Source: an uncultured Chthonomonas sp. (GTDB lineage: Bacteria > Armatimonadota > Chthonomonadetes > Chthonomonadales > CAJBBX01). From it: DNA of 64,000 bases. Under the pieces are notes generated by a model. The model did no database searches. It was not told the DNA's origin and worked only from the letters and a program-made list of their open reading frames with translations. Positions 8,768 to 20,575 of this stretch are shown here, piece after piece. Position 1 is the stretch's first letter. The number at the start of each line of letters is the position of its first letter. The position numbers and the translations under genes were made by a program. The DNA lies in NCBI GenBank assembly GCA_903951425.1, contig CAJBBX010000005.1, positions 54,867 through 118,866 on the forward strand, written 5' to 3'.

Positions 8768-11700
8768 ATGTGGCTGACACGGCTGGCCATCGGTCGCCCG
8801 ATCGTCATCTGGATGTGCCTGGCGGCCATCGCTGTGCTGGGAACACTCTCGTACTTTCGGCTGCCGGCGGAGCTGAATCCGAAGGTGGATATTCCGACTT
8901 TGACGGTGGTGACGGTCTACCCCGGTGCAGGTCCGACGGAGGTGGAATCCTCCGTGACACGGCCCATCGAGGACGCCGTCGGCGCGGCTCCCGGGCTTCG
9001 GGATATCTACTCCAGCTCGCAGGAATCGCTCTCCGTAATCAGCCTCGACCTGGCGGTCGGCACGGACCTGGATCAGGCGCAGACCATGGTTCGTGAACGG
9101 ATCGAGCTGGCTCGGGCTACGTTGCCGGAGGGTGTCCGACCGCCCATCGTCGCCAAGCTCGATATCAACGCACAACCGGTGCTACAGGTCGCCATCCCCT
9201 CTGCCGGTGACGCTGCGGCGTTGCGGCGAGCCGTGGACCGTACCCTCTCTCGCCGGCTGGCGCGCATACCGGGAGTGGCGACGGTTGAGGTGACGGGCGG
9301 CCCGCAGGCCGAGGTGAGGGTGCTGGCCGACCTGCCGACGCTCACCAGCCTGGGCGTGACCCTTGACGACTTGGGAGCGGCGCTCAAGGCGTCGAACCGC
9401 AGCGTTCCGTCGGGCTCACTGCGGACCGGGACCCACGAAACGGCCCACCGTACCGAGGCTTCGTTCCGGTCACTTGACGACGTTCGGCAGGCCATGGTCC
9501 CCGCGCCCCGCCTGATGGCCCAGGAGATGGTGCCTGACCTGCCGATCCCCGGACTACCGGGGAAGGACATGGCGGCGGCGCCCCTCACTATCGGCGACGT
9601 GGCAACGGTGGTGATGGCGCGCCGCACCGGAGACGCCGCATCGCGCATCAACGGCCGCGAGTGCGTCGGCCTGACCCTCACCAAGTCGCCCGATGCCAAC
9701 GCAATGGATGTCGTGGACCGCGCCCGCGCCCTGCTGGCTCGGGCCGCCGTCGATGGCTCACTACCCGGCAGCGCCGTGCCGGTGGTGGTCCGGGACGAGT
9801 CGATGGTCGTCCGGCGCGCACTACACGACGTAAACGTGACGCTGGTCCTGGGCGCGCTTCTTGCGACGCTGGTGGTACTGCTCTTCCTCCGCGAGGTGCG
9901 CGGCACCGTCATCGTGGCCCTGGCGCTGCCGGCCTGCATGGTCGCCACCTACCTGATGATGCACGTCGGTGGCTTCACCCTGAACCAGATGACGTTGTTG
10001 GCGCTGTCACTCAGCGTGGGGATCCTGGTTGATGACAGCATCGTGGTGCTGGAGAGCATCACGCGGCATCTGGAAGCCGGCGAGACGCCCGAAGAGGCCG
10101 CGTACAACGGACGCACGGAGATCGGCTTCGCGGGGCTGGCCCTGACCCTTGCCGACGTGGTCGTCTTTGTGCCCATCGGGTTCATGGGCGGCGTGGTGGG
10201 GGCCTTCTTCCGCGAGTTCGGCATCACTGTAGCGTTCGCTACGCTCTTCTCGCTCCTCGTCTCGTTCACAGTCACGCCGGCGCTGGCGGCGCGGTGGTAC
10301 CGTCGGCGAGCGCATGGCGCTTCGGACAGCCATGCAGGTGTGGGGGCGGCCCGGTACAAGCGAGCCGTGGCGTGGGCGCTTTACAATCGCGGGTGGGTCA
10401 TCGCCACGGGCGCCACGGCGCTGCTCGTCACGGGTCTCGTGTGCGTGCCGTTCCTCGGCACGGACTTCGTTCCGGCCACAGACAGGGGTCTGGTGACCGT
10501 GCTGCTGGAGTTGCCGGCAGGGGCCTCCATGGAGGCTACCGATGCCGTGGCGCGGCAGGTGGAGGCCCGTCTGGAACGTGCGCCGGGCATTGCGGGCGTG
10601 GCGACAACGTTGGGCCGCATCCTGGGCGGCTTCGGCGCCATACCCCAGGAGGGCTCGCACCTGGCGCAGATCACGCTGGACCTGCAGCCTCGCGCCAATG
10701 CGCTTCAACGGCTGCGTCTGTGGTCGGTAGGCCCAGATGCGCGAACGGACTCCGACACCGATGTGGCGGACCGGGTCCGCGGCCTGCTGGCCGAGGTGCG
10801 CGGCGCGCGGATCACGGTCACGGCGCTCAGGTCGGTGGCCAACGTCGGCAGCGCGATCCAACTCCAACTGACCGGAGACGACCTGCAGGCGGTTGCCCGA
10901 GCTGCCCAGAAGGCCCGTGCGGCAGTGGCCCGACTGCCGGGCTTCCTGAACGCGGACACCTCCTACCGGCAGGGGAAGCCCGAGATTCAGGCGCGCATCG
11001 ATGCCCTACGGGCGTCTGGCGCCTCGGTCCTGCCGGCGATTGCCGGTTCCGTCTTGCGGACCGCCATCGAGGGTGACGCCTCAACAACCATGATGCTGAA
11101 TGGCGCCTCCGTACCGATCCGCCTTCGCGCCGCGGGCCTCGACGGCTCCCGGCCTGAGACGGTGGCCGACGTGCCGGTCGGCTTCAGTGGCGGCGCGGCG
11201 GTTACTCTGAGTGACATTGCGACTATCGAACGACGCTCGGGACCTGTGGGCGTTGACCGGATTAACGGTCGGCGCCTCATCACTGTGACTGCAGACCTTG
11301 CACCGGGAGTTCCGCTTGGCGACGCGCAGGCGCAGATTGAGGCCGCGCTGGCGGACCTGGACCTCGGTCGCGTCACTCATCGCTTCGGCGGCGAGTCGGA
11401 GGCGATGGCCGACAACCTACCCTACCTGGCCGGGGCGCTGGCGCTTGCCGTCCTGCTTGTTTTCGCCGTGCTGGCCTCGCTCTTCAACTCGCTTCTGGAG
11501 CCGTTGGTGGTCATGCTAACGCTCCCCATGGCCCTGGTGGGCGCGCTGGCGGCCCTCGTGCTGGCCGGGCAGACGCTGTCGCTCGTCACCATGGTGGGCG
11601 TGATGATGCTCTGCGGTCTTATGGGGCGTAATGCCATCTTGCTAGTCGACTACACCAACGCTCTGCGGCAGCGCGGCATGGGACGAGACGAAGCCGTCGC

Positions 11701-11944
11701 CGAGGCCGGCGCCGTGCGGCTGAGGCCAATCCTGATGACCACGATCACCACGCTGGTGGGCATGGCGCCGGTCTCGCTGAGCCTGGGCGATGCGGCCGAA
11801 CTGCGAGCCCCCATGGCAACGGTGGTCATCGGCGGGCTGACGGTCTCCACGGTACTGACGCTGCTGGTGGTGCCGGCGGTCTACACCGTGGCCGATGACC
11901 TGCGGAGCCGGTTCGCGAGACGCCGGAGCGGGGCCGCCCTGTGA
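8768..11944 (+). CDS. RND-family efflux permease (AcrB/MdtB-like, 1058 residues)
   Basis: Inner-membrane proton-driven exporter. The hallmark N-terminus (IGRPIVIWMCLAAIAVLG, then LPAELNPKVDIP), two large periplasmic loops and 12 predicted helices fit the hydrophobe/amphiphile RND class. The proton-relay aspartates are present in helix 4 (GILVDDSIVVLES). The symmetric repeat in the second half ends GLMGRNAILLVDY. Length is normal for the family. The stop overlaps the GTG of the HpnJ-like gene, which suggests that the pump and that enzyme are made together. Substrate unknown; a lipid or hopanoid cargo is only an inference from that neighbour. Confidence 0.92.
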   Translation: MWLTRLAIGRPIVIWMCLAAIAVLGTLSYFRLPAELNPKVDIPTLTVVTVYPGAGPTEVESSVTRPIEDAVGAAPGLRDIYSSSQESLSVISLDLAVGTDLDQAQTMVRERIELARATLPEGVRPPIVAKLDINAQPVLQVAIPSAGDAAALRRAVDRTLSRRLARIPGVATVEVTGGPQAEVRVLADLPTLTSLGVTLDDLGAALKASNRSVPSGSLRTGTHETAHRTEASFRSLDDVRQAMVPAPRLMAQEMVPDLPIPGLPGKDMAAAPLTIGDVATVVMARRTGDAASRINGRECVGLTLTKSPDANAMDVVDRARALLARAAVDGSLPGSAVPVVVRDESMVVRRALHDVNVTLVLGALLATLVVLLFLREVRGTVIVALALPACMVATYLMMHVGGFTLNQMTLLALSLSVGILVDDSIVVLESITRHLEAGETPEEAAYNGRTEIGFAGLALTLADVVVFVPIGFMGGVVGAFFREFGITVAFATLFSLLVSFTVTPALAARWYRRRAHGASDSHAGVGAARYKRAVAWALYNRGWVIATGATALLVTGLVCVPFLGTDFVPATDRGLVTVLLELPAGASMEATDAVARQVEARLERAPGIAGVATTLGRILGGFGAIPQEGSHLAQITLDLQPRANALQRLRLWSVGPDARTDSDTDVADRVRGLLAEVRGARITVTALRSVANVGSAIQLQLTGDDLQAVARAAQKARAAVARLPGFLNADTSYRQGKPEIQARIDALRASGASVLPAIAGSVLRTAIEGDASTTMMLNGASVPIRLRAAGLDGSRPETVADVPVGFSGGAAVTLSDIATIERRSGPVGVDRINGRRLITVTADLAPGVPLGDAQAQIEAALADLDLGRVTHRFGGESEAMADNLPYLAGALALAVLLVFAVLASLFNSLLEPLVVMLTLPMALVGALAALVLAGQTLSLVTMVGVMMLCGLMGRNAILLVDYTNALRQRGMGRDEAVAEAGAVRLRPILMTTITTLVGMAPVSLSLGDAAELRAPMATVVIGGLTVSTVLTLLVVPAVYTVADDLRSRFARRRSGAAL

Positions 11945-13392
11945 GGCGCACGCTCTACCTTGGCCCGCCCTCGTTCTCCGGCTTCGACGGAGGTGCCGGG
12001 TCGCGGTACCAGGCTAAGCGCGAAATCACCTCCTACTGGTACCCCACGTGGCTGGCGCAGCCCGCCGCCATGACGCCGGGGAGCAAGCTGATCGACGCCC
12101 CTCCGCACGGCCTTGGCGTGGACGAGGTGCTGCGAGAGGCCGCGGGCTACGAACTGGTCCTCATCCACACGAGCACGCCGTCGCTGGCCAATGACATCCG
12201 ATGCGCCGAGGCCATCAAGGAGCAGAGCGCGGAAACGCAGGTGGGCTTCCTGGGCGCGCATACGGCCGTCCTGCCGGAGGAGACCCTACGTCAGGGGGCC
12301 TGCCTGGACTTCGTCTGCCGCGCCGAGTTCGACCACACCTGCGTGGAGCTTGCCCATGGCTTGCCCATGGAGCGGATCGCCGGGCTCTCCTACCGCCGTG
12401 GCGACGGGGCCATCGTCCACAACGAGGACCGGCCGATGGTGACCGACTGGGATACCATGCCCTCGGTGCTTCCGGTCTACAGCCGCGATCTGGACATCCG
12501 CAACTACTCCATCGGGTACCTGCTCCACCCCTACATCTCGTTCTACACCGGCCGCGGCTGCCCTGCGCGGTGCAGCTTCTGCCTCTGGCCGCAGACCATC
12601 GGCGGGCATCGGTATCGCGCCAAGTCGCCAGCCGTAGTGATCCGAGAGATGGAGGAGGGCAAGCGCCTCTTCCCCATCGTGCGCGAATGGATGTTCGACG
12701 ATGACACCTTCACGGCCGACCGCGCCCGCGCCGTGGAGATCGGGCGCGGCATGAAGGCTCTGGGCCTCACCTGGTCCTGCAACGCACGGGCACACGTGGA
12801 CTTCGACACGCTGAAGGACTTGCGCGATAGCGGTCTGCGCCTGCTGCTGGTGGGCTTCGAGTCCGGCAACCAGGCCATCCTGGACCGGATTCACAAGGGG
12901 ATTCGGCTGGACATGGCCCGCCAGTTCATGACCAACTGCCGGAAGCTCGGCATCAAAGTACACGGCACCTTCATTATCGGGTTGCCCATCGAGACCCGCG
13001 AGACCGTCGAGGAGACCATCCGCTTCGCCCAGGAACTCGACCCGCATACCATCCAGGTCTCGATCGCGGCCCCCTACCCCGGCACCGAGCTCTACAGCGA
13101 CGCGATCGCCAACGGCTGGATGCAGGACCATGCCATGGTGGCCGGCTCGGGCATCCAGACCGGCTCATTGCAGTACCCCAACCTGAGCATCGACGAGATG
13201 GAAGAGGCTGTGGCGCGCATGTACTCCCGGTTCTACTTCCGCTTCAAGCCCATCTTCAGGATCGTCCGCGAGATGGCCGCCGACCGCCAGATGCTGGCTC
13301 GCCGACTGCGCGAAGGGCAGGAGTTCTTCGCTTACCTGGGTGAAAGGCGCGCCCACCGGACCAGTCGCCACGAGGGAGATACCCATGCCTGA
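11941..13392 (+). CDS. hpnJ: Hopanoid-associated radical SAM protein, HpnJ-like
   Basis: 483-residue B12-binding-type radical SAM enzyme. The N-terminus (PSFSGFDGGAGSRYQAKRE, WYPTWLAQPA) is what I recall as characteristic of HpnJ, the enzyme linked to cyclitol-ether head groups of bacteriohopanetetrol. The iron-sulfur cysteines are C207, C211 and C214 in GRGCPARCSFCLW. FESGN and HGTFIIGLP match the radical SAM barrel. It starts with GTG overlapping the RND stop, and its own end overlaps the next gene by eight bases. No squalene-hopene cyclase or other hpn gene is in view, so the hopanoid assignment rests on sequence resemblance alone. Confidence 0.75.
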   Translation: MRRTLYLGPPSFSGFDGGAGSRYQAKREITSYWYPTWLAQPAAMTPGSKLIDAPPHGLGVDEVLREAAGYELVLIHTSTPSLANDIRCAEAIKEQSAETQVGFLGAHTAVLPEETLRQGACLDFVCRAEFDHTCVELAHGLPMERIAGLSYRRGDGAIVHNEDRPMVTDWDTMPSVLPVYSRDLDIRNYSIGYLLHPYISFYTGRGCPARCSFCLWPQTIGGHRYRAKSPAVVIREMEEGKRLFPIVREWMFDDDTFTADRARAVEIGRGMKALGLTWSCNARAHVDFDTLKDLRDSGLRLLLVGFESGNQAILDRIHKGIRLDMARQFMTNCRKLGIKVHGTFIIGLPIETRETVEETIRFAQELDPHTIQVSIAAPYPGTELYSDAIANGWMQDHAMVAGSGIQTGSLQYPNLSIDEMEEAVARMYSRFYFRFKPIFRIVREMAADRQMLARRLREGQEFFAYLGERRAHRTSRHEGDTHA

Positions 13393-14161
13393 CCCTATGG
13401 AACTGCCGATCGTGACCTGCGCTTGGATCGCCGAGGACTTCCAGCCGGACGGCGACGTGTTCAAGCCTGTATGGGACTTCGCCGATGCGCTCTGGCTCGC
13501 GTCCAGCCGCCGTCCCAGGACGGGCCCTCTGCCGTCGGAGGAGCTCGGGCTGGCCGCGGCAGCCTCCGACCTGGCCGACGAGGCGTCGTGCAATCCCAGC
13601 GCCAGGCGCTGGACCGCGGCGGGGCTGCTCTATAGCCACGCCGCCCTCTATGTCGGCTTCTTCTGCCTTGACCGCGACATCTGGGCCGGCTACACGCAAC
13701 ACGACGACCCGCTCTACGACGAGGAGGTCTGCGAGCTGTTCGTGGCCCCCGGCGGCGACGTGAGGCGCTACCAGGAGATCGAGGTGAACCCGCTGGGCGT
13801 AACTTTCGACGCCGACATCACCAGTCCCGATCGCGTTCGTAGCACCATGGTCGTGAACCGGGAGTGGGAGTGCGAGGGGCTGACCGCCAGTGTCCGTGTC
13901 GACGGCCACGTGGCCTCGAGACGCGCCGGCGGCGGCGACTCTGGCTCGGCTTGGTGGTCGGTGGAGTTGCGCGTCCCGTTCGCGTCGCTGCCCGGCGGCA
14001 CGACGCCCACGCCCGGCGATGAGTGGCGGGCCAACCTGTTCCGCATCGACCGTGCGCGGGCCGTCCAGTACCTGTCGTGGAGCGCCACGCTTGCCACGCC
14101 GGCCAACTTCCACGTGCCGGACCGGTTCGGCCGGGTTCGGTTCGGACAGGCGAGGGCCTAG
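13385..14161 (+). CDS. CBM9-like carbohydrate-binding fold protein
   Basis: 258-residue protein resembling the family 9 carbohydrate-binding-like beta sandwich (DOMON/CBM9 group). Features include LLYSHAALYVGFFCLDRDIWAGYTQ, EEVCELFVAPGG and YQEIEVNPLGV, which match the conserved strand order and the E-x-N pattern of these domains. There is no obvious signal peptide. ATG 13385 follows GGGAG and lies inside the end of the hpnJ-like gene. Function unknown; such domains often bind sugars or haem. Its stop shares CTAG with the convergent rluD gene. Confidence 0.72.
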   Translation: MPDPMELPIVTCAWIAEDFQPDGDVFKPVWDFADALWLASSRRPRTGPLPSEELGLAAAASDLADEASCNPSARRWTAAGLLYSHAALYVGFFCLDRDIWAGYTQHDDPLYDEEVCELFVAPGGDVRRYQEIEVNPLGVTFDADITSPDRVRSTMVVNREWECEGLTASVRVDGHVASRRAGGGDSGSAWWSVELRVPFASLPGGTTPTPGDEWRANLFRIDRARAVQYLSWSATLATPANFHVPDRFGRVRFGQARA

Positions 14162-15111
14162 GGCAGCACCGGCTCACCTCCGCATACGACGAGCGACGCA
14201 CGCATGGGTTCGGGCATGGGCGCCTCGAACTGCAGCGCCTCGCCCGTGCGCGGGTGCGTCAGCTTAAGCCTGTAAGCGTGAAGCATCTGCGCCGTGGGCG
14301 CCGGCATCCCGCGCGCGGCAAACCACCGGCGGTCCATAGAGGCGACGCCGTAGACTGGGTCGGCCAGCACCGGATGGCCCGTGTAGGCGCAATGGACGCG
14401 GATCTGGTGCGTACGGCCAGTGCGGAGCGTCGCCTCCAGTAGGGCGGCGTCGGGCAGCGCCTGCAGCACCCGGAGCCGCGTCTGTGCGGAGCGTGCGCCC
14501 GAGGCGCCCGGAGACAGCACGGCCATGCGCTTTCGGTCTATGGGGTGGCGGCCGATGGGAGCATCTACCTCGGCCTCGTTGAAGCGCGGTGTTCCGTGTA
14601 CGAGCGCCAGATAGAGCCGCGAGGCGGTGCGCGCCTGGATCTGGGCCTGGAGCCCGGAGTGGCTCATGTCGTTCTTGGCGATCATGAGGAGGCCCGAGGT
14701 GTCCTTGTCGAGGCGGTGGACGATGCCCGGACGCTGCTCGCCGCCGATGCCGGACAGGTCCGTGGCGTGGGCCAAGATCGCGTTGACCACGGTGCCCGAC
14801 GGAGTGCCGGGGGCGGGATGAACCACAAGCCCCTGCGGCTTGTTGATCACGATGATATCGCTATCTTCGTAGACGATATCAAGCTCTATGGCCTCGGGTT
14901 CGACATGCGACGGGATTGGTGGCGGGATCTCGCCACTGACGGCGTCTCCCAGCCGAAGCCGCGCCGAGGGCTTGGAGGGCGCCCCGTTGATCAGGAAGCT
15001 CTCGTCGGCCATCAGTCGCTGGGCGGCCGTTCGTGTGACCTGGACCAACTCGGCGATGACCACGTCGGCGCGCGACCCGGCCTGGGCATCCGTCACAACC
15101 CACTCAAGCAT
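14158..15111 (-). CDS. rluD: Large-subunit pseudouridine synthase (RluD family)
   Basis: Makes pseudouridine in 23S rRNA. The 317-residue protein has an N-terminal S4 RNA-binding domain (SRADVVIAELVQVTRTAAQRL). The catalytic motif HRLDKDTSGLLM, whose Asp is the nucleophile, follows, with NKPQGLVVHP upstream of it. I start at ATG 15111 (MLEWVV), since the extra upstream frame has no family similarity. It runs convergent to the CBM9-like gene with overlapping stops and divergent from the epimerase gene, with a gap of 71 bases. RluD rather than RluC is a best guess. Confidence 0.92.
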   Translation of the reverse strand: MLEWVVTDAQAGSRADVVIAELVQVTRTAAQRLMADESFLINGAPSKPSARLRLGDAVSGEIPPPIPSHVEPEAIELDIVYEDSDIIVINKPQGLVVHPAPGTPSGTVVNAILAHATDLSGIGGEQRPGIVHRLDKDTSGLLMIAKNDMSHSGLQAQIQARTASRLYLALVHGTPRFNEAEVDAPIGRHPIDRKRMAVLSPGASGARSAQTRLRVLQALPDAALLEATLRTGRTHQIRVHCAYTGHPVLADPVYGVASMDRRWFAARGMPAPTAQMLHAYRLKLTHPRTGEALQFEAPMPEPMRASLVVCGGEPVLP

Positions 15112-15182
15112 CGGGCCCTCCCACTGGTATCCTGAGATGTGCCGGCTCGTCCGCGGACGGCGGCCATGGAGGATTTGCAGAC

Positions 15183-16151
15183 ATGCCATCCGGCTCCGAT
15201 AGCGTACTTGGTCTTACGCCGGGCGTCAAAGCGCTCGTCACGGGCGGCGCGGGCTTCATCGGCTCGCACGTGGTCGATGCGCTCGTTGCCCATGGCGCGC
15301 ACGTGCGGGTCCTGGACGACTTCACGACGGGCCGCGCCTCGAACCTCGACCATCTTACCGGACAGATCGAGGTTGTGCGCGGCGACATACGCAACGGGGA
15401 TGCTTGCGCCGCGGCCGCGGCCGGCGTAGAGCTCGTTTTCCACCTGGCGGCCTATATCTCGGTGCCGGGCTCGGTGGCCGATCCGGTGACGGCGGACAGC
15501 ATCAACATCGACGGCATCCGCAACGTCCTGGGAGCTGCGAGAGCGGCCGGCGCACGCAGGCTGGTGATGTCCTCCAGCTCGGCGGTTTACGGCAATACGA
15601 CGCGCCTTCCCACGCCGGAGGACGAGCTACCCGCACCAACCTCCCCTTACGGACTGGAGAAGCTCTACGGCGAGCACCTCTGCCGCCTCTTCTGGGAGCT
15701 CTACGGCTTCGAGGCGGTAGCGCTACGCTATTTCAACGTGTATGGTCCGCGCCAGCGCCCAGACAGCCAGTATGCCGCCGCAATCCCCAAGTTCATCGAT
15801 CGGGCGCTCAGGGGCGAGGCGCCGACGATCTTCGGCGACGGCCTGCAGACCCGCGACTTCCTATTCGTGCAGGACGTTGCGCGCGCCAACCTGCTGGCCG
15901 CGGCGGCGCCAAATACGGCCGGCAAGCTCTTCAATATCGCCGGGGGCCGCTCCATCACAGTGACAGAACTGGCCGCTGCCGTAGTGGAAGCTGCCGGTTC
16001 GAGCGTTGCCGCAGTCCATGCCGACGAGCGCGTGGGCGATATCAAGCACTCCGCCGCCGACACAACTCGGGCGAGCGAGGTCCTCGGATTCGCGCCGCAG
16101 TGGACGCTGGAGCGCGGGCTTCAGCGTACCGTTGAGGCTCTTCGCGGCTGA
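15183..16151 (+). CDS. NAD-dependent epimerase/dehydratase (UDP-glucose 4-epimerase-like)
   Basis: Extended short-chain dehydrogenase of 322 residues. The Rossmann motif GGAGFIGSH is near residue 20, the catalytic SSSAVYG and the YGLEK (Tyr-x-x-x-Lys) motif follow, then YFNVYGPRQRPDSQYA, which is the nucleotide-sugar binding stretch seen in UDP-hexose epimerases. GGAGG at 15168-15172 supports ATG 15183. It probably interconverts UDP-sugars for envelope polysaccharide; the exact substrate cannot be read. recD2 begins six bases after its stop. Confidence 0.88.
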   Translation: MPSGSDSVLGLTPGVKALVTGGAGFIGSHVVDALVAHGAHVRVLDDFTTGRASNLDHLTGQIEVVRGDIRNGDACAAAAAGVELVFHLAAYISVPGSVADPVTADSINIDGIRNVLGAARAAGARRLVMSSSSAVYGNTTRLPTPEDELPAPTSPYGLEKLYGEHLCRLFWELYGFEAVALRYFNVYGPRQRPDSQYAAAIPKFIDRALRGEAPTIFGDGLQTRDFLFVQDVARANLLAAAAPNTAGKLFNIAGGRSITVTELAAAVVEAAGSSVAAVHADERVGDIKHSAADTTRASEVLGFAPQWTLERGLQRTVEALRG

Positions 16152-16156
16152 ACGTC

Positions 16157-18379
<2,223 letters not shown>

Positions 18380-18433
18380 GCCGATCCGCAGATGGGTCGG
18401 GTATCATTGTGAGTTCTAGGTCCTCGTAAAGCC

Positions 18434-20095
18434 ATGCGACTCCGAAATCCGATTAGCCGTGTCGGCGCCATGCTTTCTGTGCTGCCGCTCCTCTGGGCGG
18501 TGGTCGGTGTTGCGTGCGCGGCCCCTGCGCTCCAACCGGTGGAGATCAGCATTGACGGCATGCGGCTGGCGAAGCCCGGCGCGCAGGACGGCTCCGAAAT
18601 CTACCTGCCGCTGGAAGCCCTCAAGGCGCTCGCCCTGAGCTATGTCCTCTCTCGTAACGAGGAGACGGCCTCCGCGACCACCAAGGGTGGTAGGGCGCTT
18701 GAGATTCCGCTGGCGAAGCTTGCGGGCGGCCGCATGGCCCCCTTCTCTTCCCTCCGCCATGACCTTCAACTCATCGCCAGCGTGAAGGACGGCATCGCCT
18801 CAATCACAACGCCCGATGGCCGTAAGGCTGCCTCAGAGCAACCCCCCGAGCCGAAGCCTGTTCCGGTTCAGCCATTGAAGCCTGCCGCGCCTGTGACGGC
18901 GCCGCCACCCGCGCCGAAGGTCGAAGCAGGCACGCCGCGCCCGCCGGCGCCTGCCGCCCCGCCTCCCGCGGTTGCGACACAGCAGCCCGGCAGCATTGAC
19001 GTCCGCCCAGTCCCGCCGCCGTCGGCGCAAGCCACACCGACCAAGGCGCCGCAGCCCCAATCCGGCGGCGTGCAACCCACCAAGTCCATCGACGGCGCCG
19101 CGCCGGGCCCGACGGCTCAGGCTCAGACGCCGGTTCAACCGGTGCCGATACCACCGGTGCAGTTCCAGGACGTCCAGTTCGTGCGGGTGACCGACCGCGT
19201 CGCTCGTGTCGTCATCGTCACGTCGGGTCCCGTGCAGCCACTGCTTCGTGTGACCGATACCGCTCGGGCCGCAACCATCGAGTTGCCCAACACGACGTTG
19301 GCCCAACCCCGCGCGCTGGCCGCGGAACACCCGCTGGTGGGCGCCGTTCGTGTTGAGGCCTCCGCCAAAGCGCCGGGAGCCGTCACGGTGGCTCTGGACC
19401 TGCGGGCCGTCTCCATCGTGCGGATCGAGAGCGCCAACCAACGCGGGCTTGTCTGCCTGGTCTCGGCGCCGAAGGGACTCGGCAAGCGCATGGCCGACGC
19501 CACCATCGTGCTTGACCCGGGCCATGGTGGCGGCGCACCGGGCTGTCAGTCGTCTGCCGATGGAGGCGTCATCCAGGAGAAGGCGTTGAACCTCCAGATC
19601 GCCGTGCTGGTTCAGGATGCGCTGGCCGCCATGGGGGCGCGAGTGGTGATGACCCGCTCCGACGATACAGACCTACCCCTGAACGCACGGCCGGCGGTGG
19701 CCGATTCGGTGGGTGGCGACCTGTTCCTGAGCATCCACATCGACGCCTGCCCGACGCCGGAAACGGCTTCGGGTAGCACCACCTACTACCACACGGGTAG
19801 CGATATGGGGCAGATGCTTGCCACGCTGGTCATCGACCGGCTGGCGTCCATGTCAGGCATCCCGAACAAGGGCGCTCGGGCCGACGGCCGGCTCTATCCC
19901 ACGGGCCTGGCAGTGCTTCGAAACGCCAATGTGCCCGCGGCCCTGGTGGAGATGGGCTTCCTGAACCACTCTCGAGATCGCGCCCTGCTGATGGACCCCG
20001 CATGGCAACGCCGTGCGGCGGAGGCTGTCGCCGAGGGCATTCGGCAGTTTGTGGAGAGCGGCGCACCCCGCTCCGTACCCGGTGAACCGCTATGA
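18434..20095 (+). CDS. N-acetylmuramoyl-L-alanine amidase with AMIN domain
   Basis: Secreted cell-wall hydrolase of 553 residues. Signal peptide with core MLSVLPLLWAVVGVACAA, a copper-amine-oxidase-like N-terminal domain, a long Pro/Ala linker (residues about 135-235), an AMIN domain (about 240-340) and a C-terminal Amidase_3 zinc domain. The zinc motif is VLDPGHGG, followed by EK, SIHIDA and a late VEMGFLNH. It cuts the bond between muramic acid and the stem peptide. The end overlaps the GerMN gene (ATGA), and murI follows. Confidence 0.92.
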   Translation: MRLRNPISRVGAMLSVLPLLWAVVGVACAAPALQPVEISIDGMRLAKPGAQDGSEIYLPLEALKALALSYVLSRNEETASATTKGGRALEIPLAKLAGGRMAPFSSLRHDLQLIASVKDGIASITTPDGRKAASEQPPEPKPVPVQPLKPAAPVTAPPPAPKVEAGTPRPPAPAAPPPAVATQQPGSIDVRPVPPPSAQATPTKAPQPQSGGVQPTKSIDGAAPGPTAQAQTPVQPVPIPPVQFQDVQFVRVTDRVARVVIVTSGPVQPLLRVTDTARAATIELPNTTLAQPRALAAEHPLVGAVRVEASAKAPGAVTVALDLRAVSIVRIESANQRGLVCLVSAPKGLGKRMADATIVLDPGHGGGAPGCQSSADGGVIQEKALNLQIAVLVQDALAAMGARVVMTRSDDTDLPLNARPAVADSVGGDLFLSIHIDACPTPETASGSTTYYHTGSDMGQMLATLVIDRLASMSGIPNKGARADGRLYPTGLAVLRNANVPAALVEMGFLNHSRDRALLMDPAWQRRAAEAVAEGIRQFVESGAPRSVPGEPL

Positions 20096-20574
20096 AGAAG
20101 GTCCTTGGAGCTGCAATCATTGTCGCGCTGATCTCGGCAGCGGGCTACGTCGTGGCCCTCCGCTGGATCGGCGGGCCGCCGCCGTCGACTGTCGTGGCGC
20201 CCCATGCAAACCAGGCCGCGTCGCCTGATCCGTCGGACACGGAGCAGAAGGCCGACCCCGCGATCGCTTCGCTGACGAAGGAGCTGAACGCAGCCATGAC
20301 GCCCGGGGCGGGCTTCCCACAGGGCTCCAGGGTTGTATCGCTACGGATCGACCATGGTAAGGCAATCCTCGACTTGAGCTCGGAGGCCAAGGGCATCAAC
20401 GGCTCCGGCGACACGACCGAGTCGAAGGCCCTCCAGACGCTCCTGCGGGTGTTGCGCGGCTGTTCCGCCGTCAACGAGCTCTCGGTCGTGCTGGACGGCA
20501 AGCCGTTTGTCGGCGACCACAGCGGCGACTGGACCGACCTGCCGGTGGCAGTGACTTCGGAGAGCCCGCAGTAG
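20092..20574 (+). CDS. GerMN-domain secreted protein (GerM-like)
   Basis: 160 residues. An N-terminal membrane or signal helix (LGAAIIVALISAAGYVVAL) is followed by a linker and one GerMN domain (about residues 50-155; SLRIDHGKAILDLSSEAKG, VNELSVVLDGKP). GerMN domains occur in spore-coat, amidase-partner and lipoprotein LpqB-type proteins and are thought to bind the cell wall. Translationally coupled to the amidase; murI begins one base after its stop. A gerM gene near a glutamate racemase gene is also seen in Bacillus, so the linkage is old. Confidence 0.82.
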   Translation: MKKVLGAAIIVALISAAGYVVALRWIGGPPPSTVVAPHANQAASPDPSDTEQKADPAIASLTKELNAAMTPGAGFPQGSRVVSLRIDHGKAILDLSSEAKGINGSGDTTESKALQTLLRVLRGCSAVNELSVVLDGKPFVGDHSGDWTDLPVAVTSESPQ

Positions 20575-20575
20575 C

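Noticed and set aside
12286..13131. 281-residue minus-strand frame over the hpnJ-like gene
   Set aside because: Antisense shadow with no recognisable domain.
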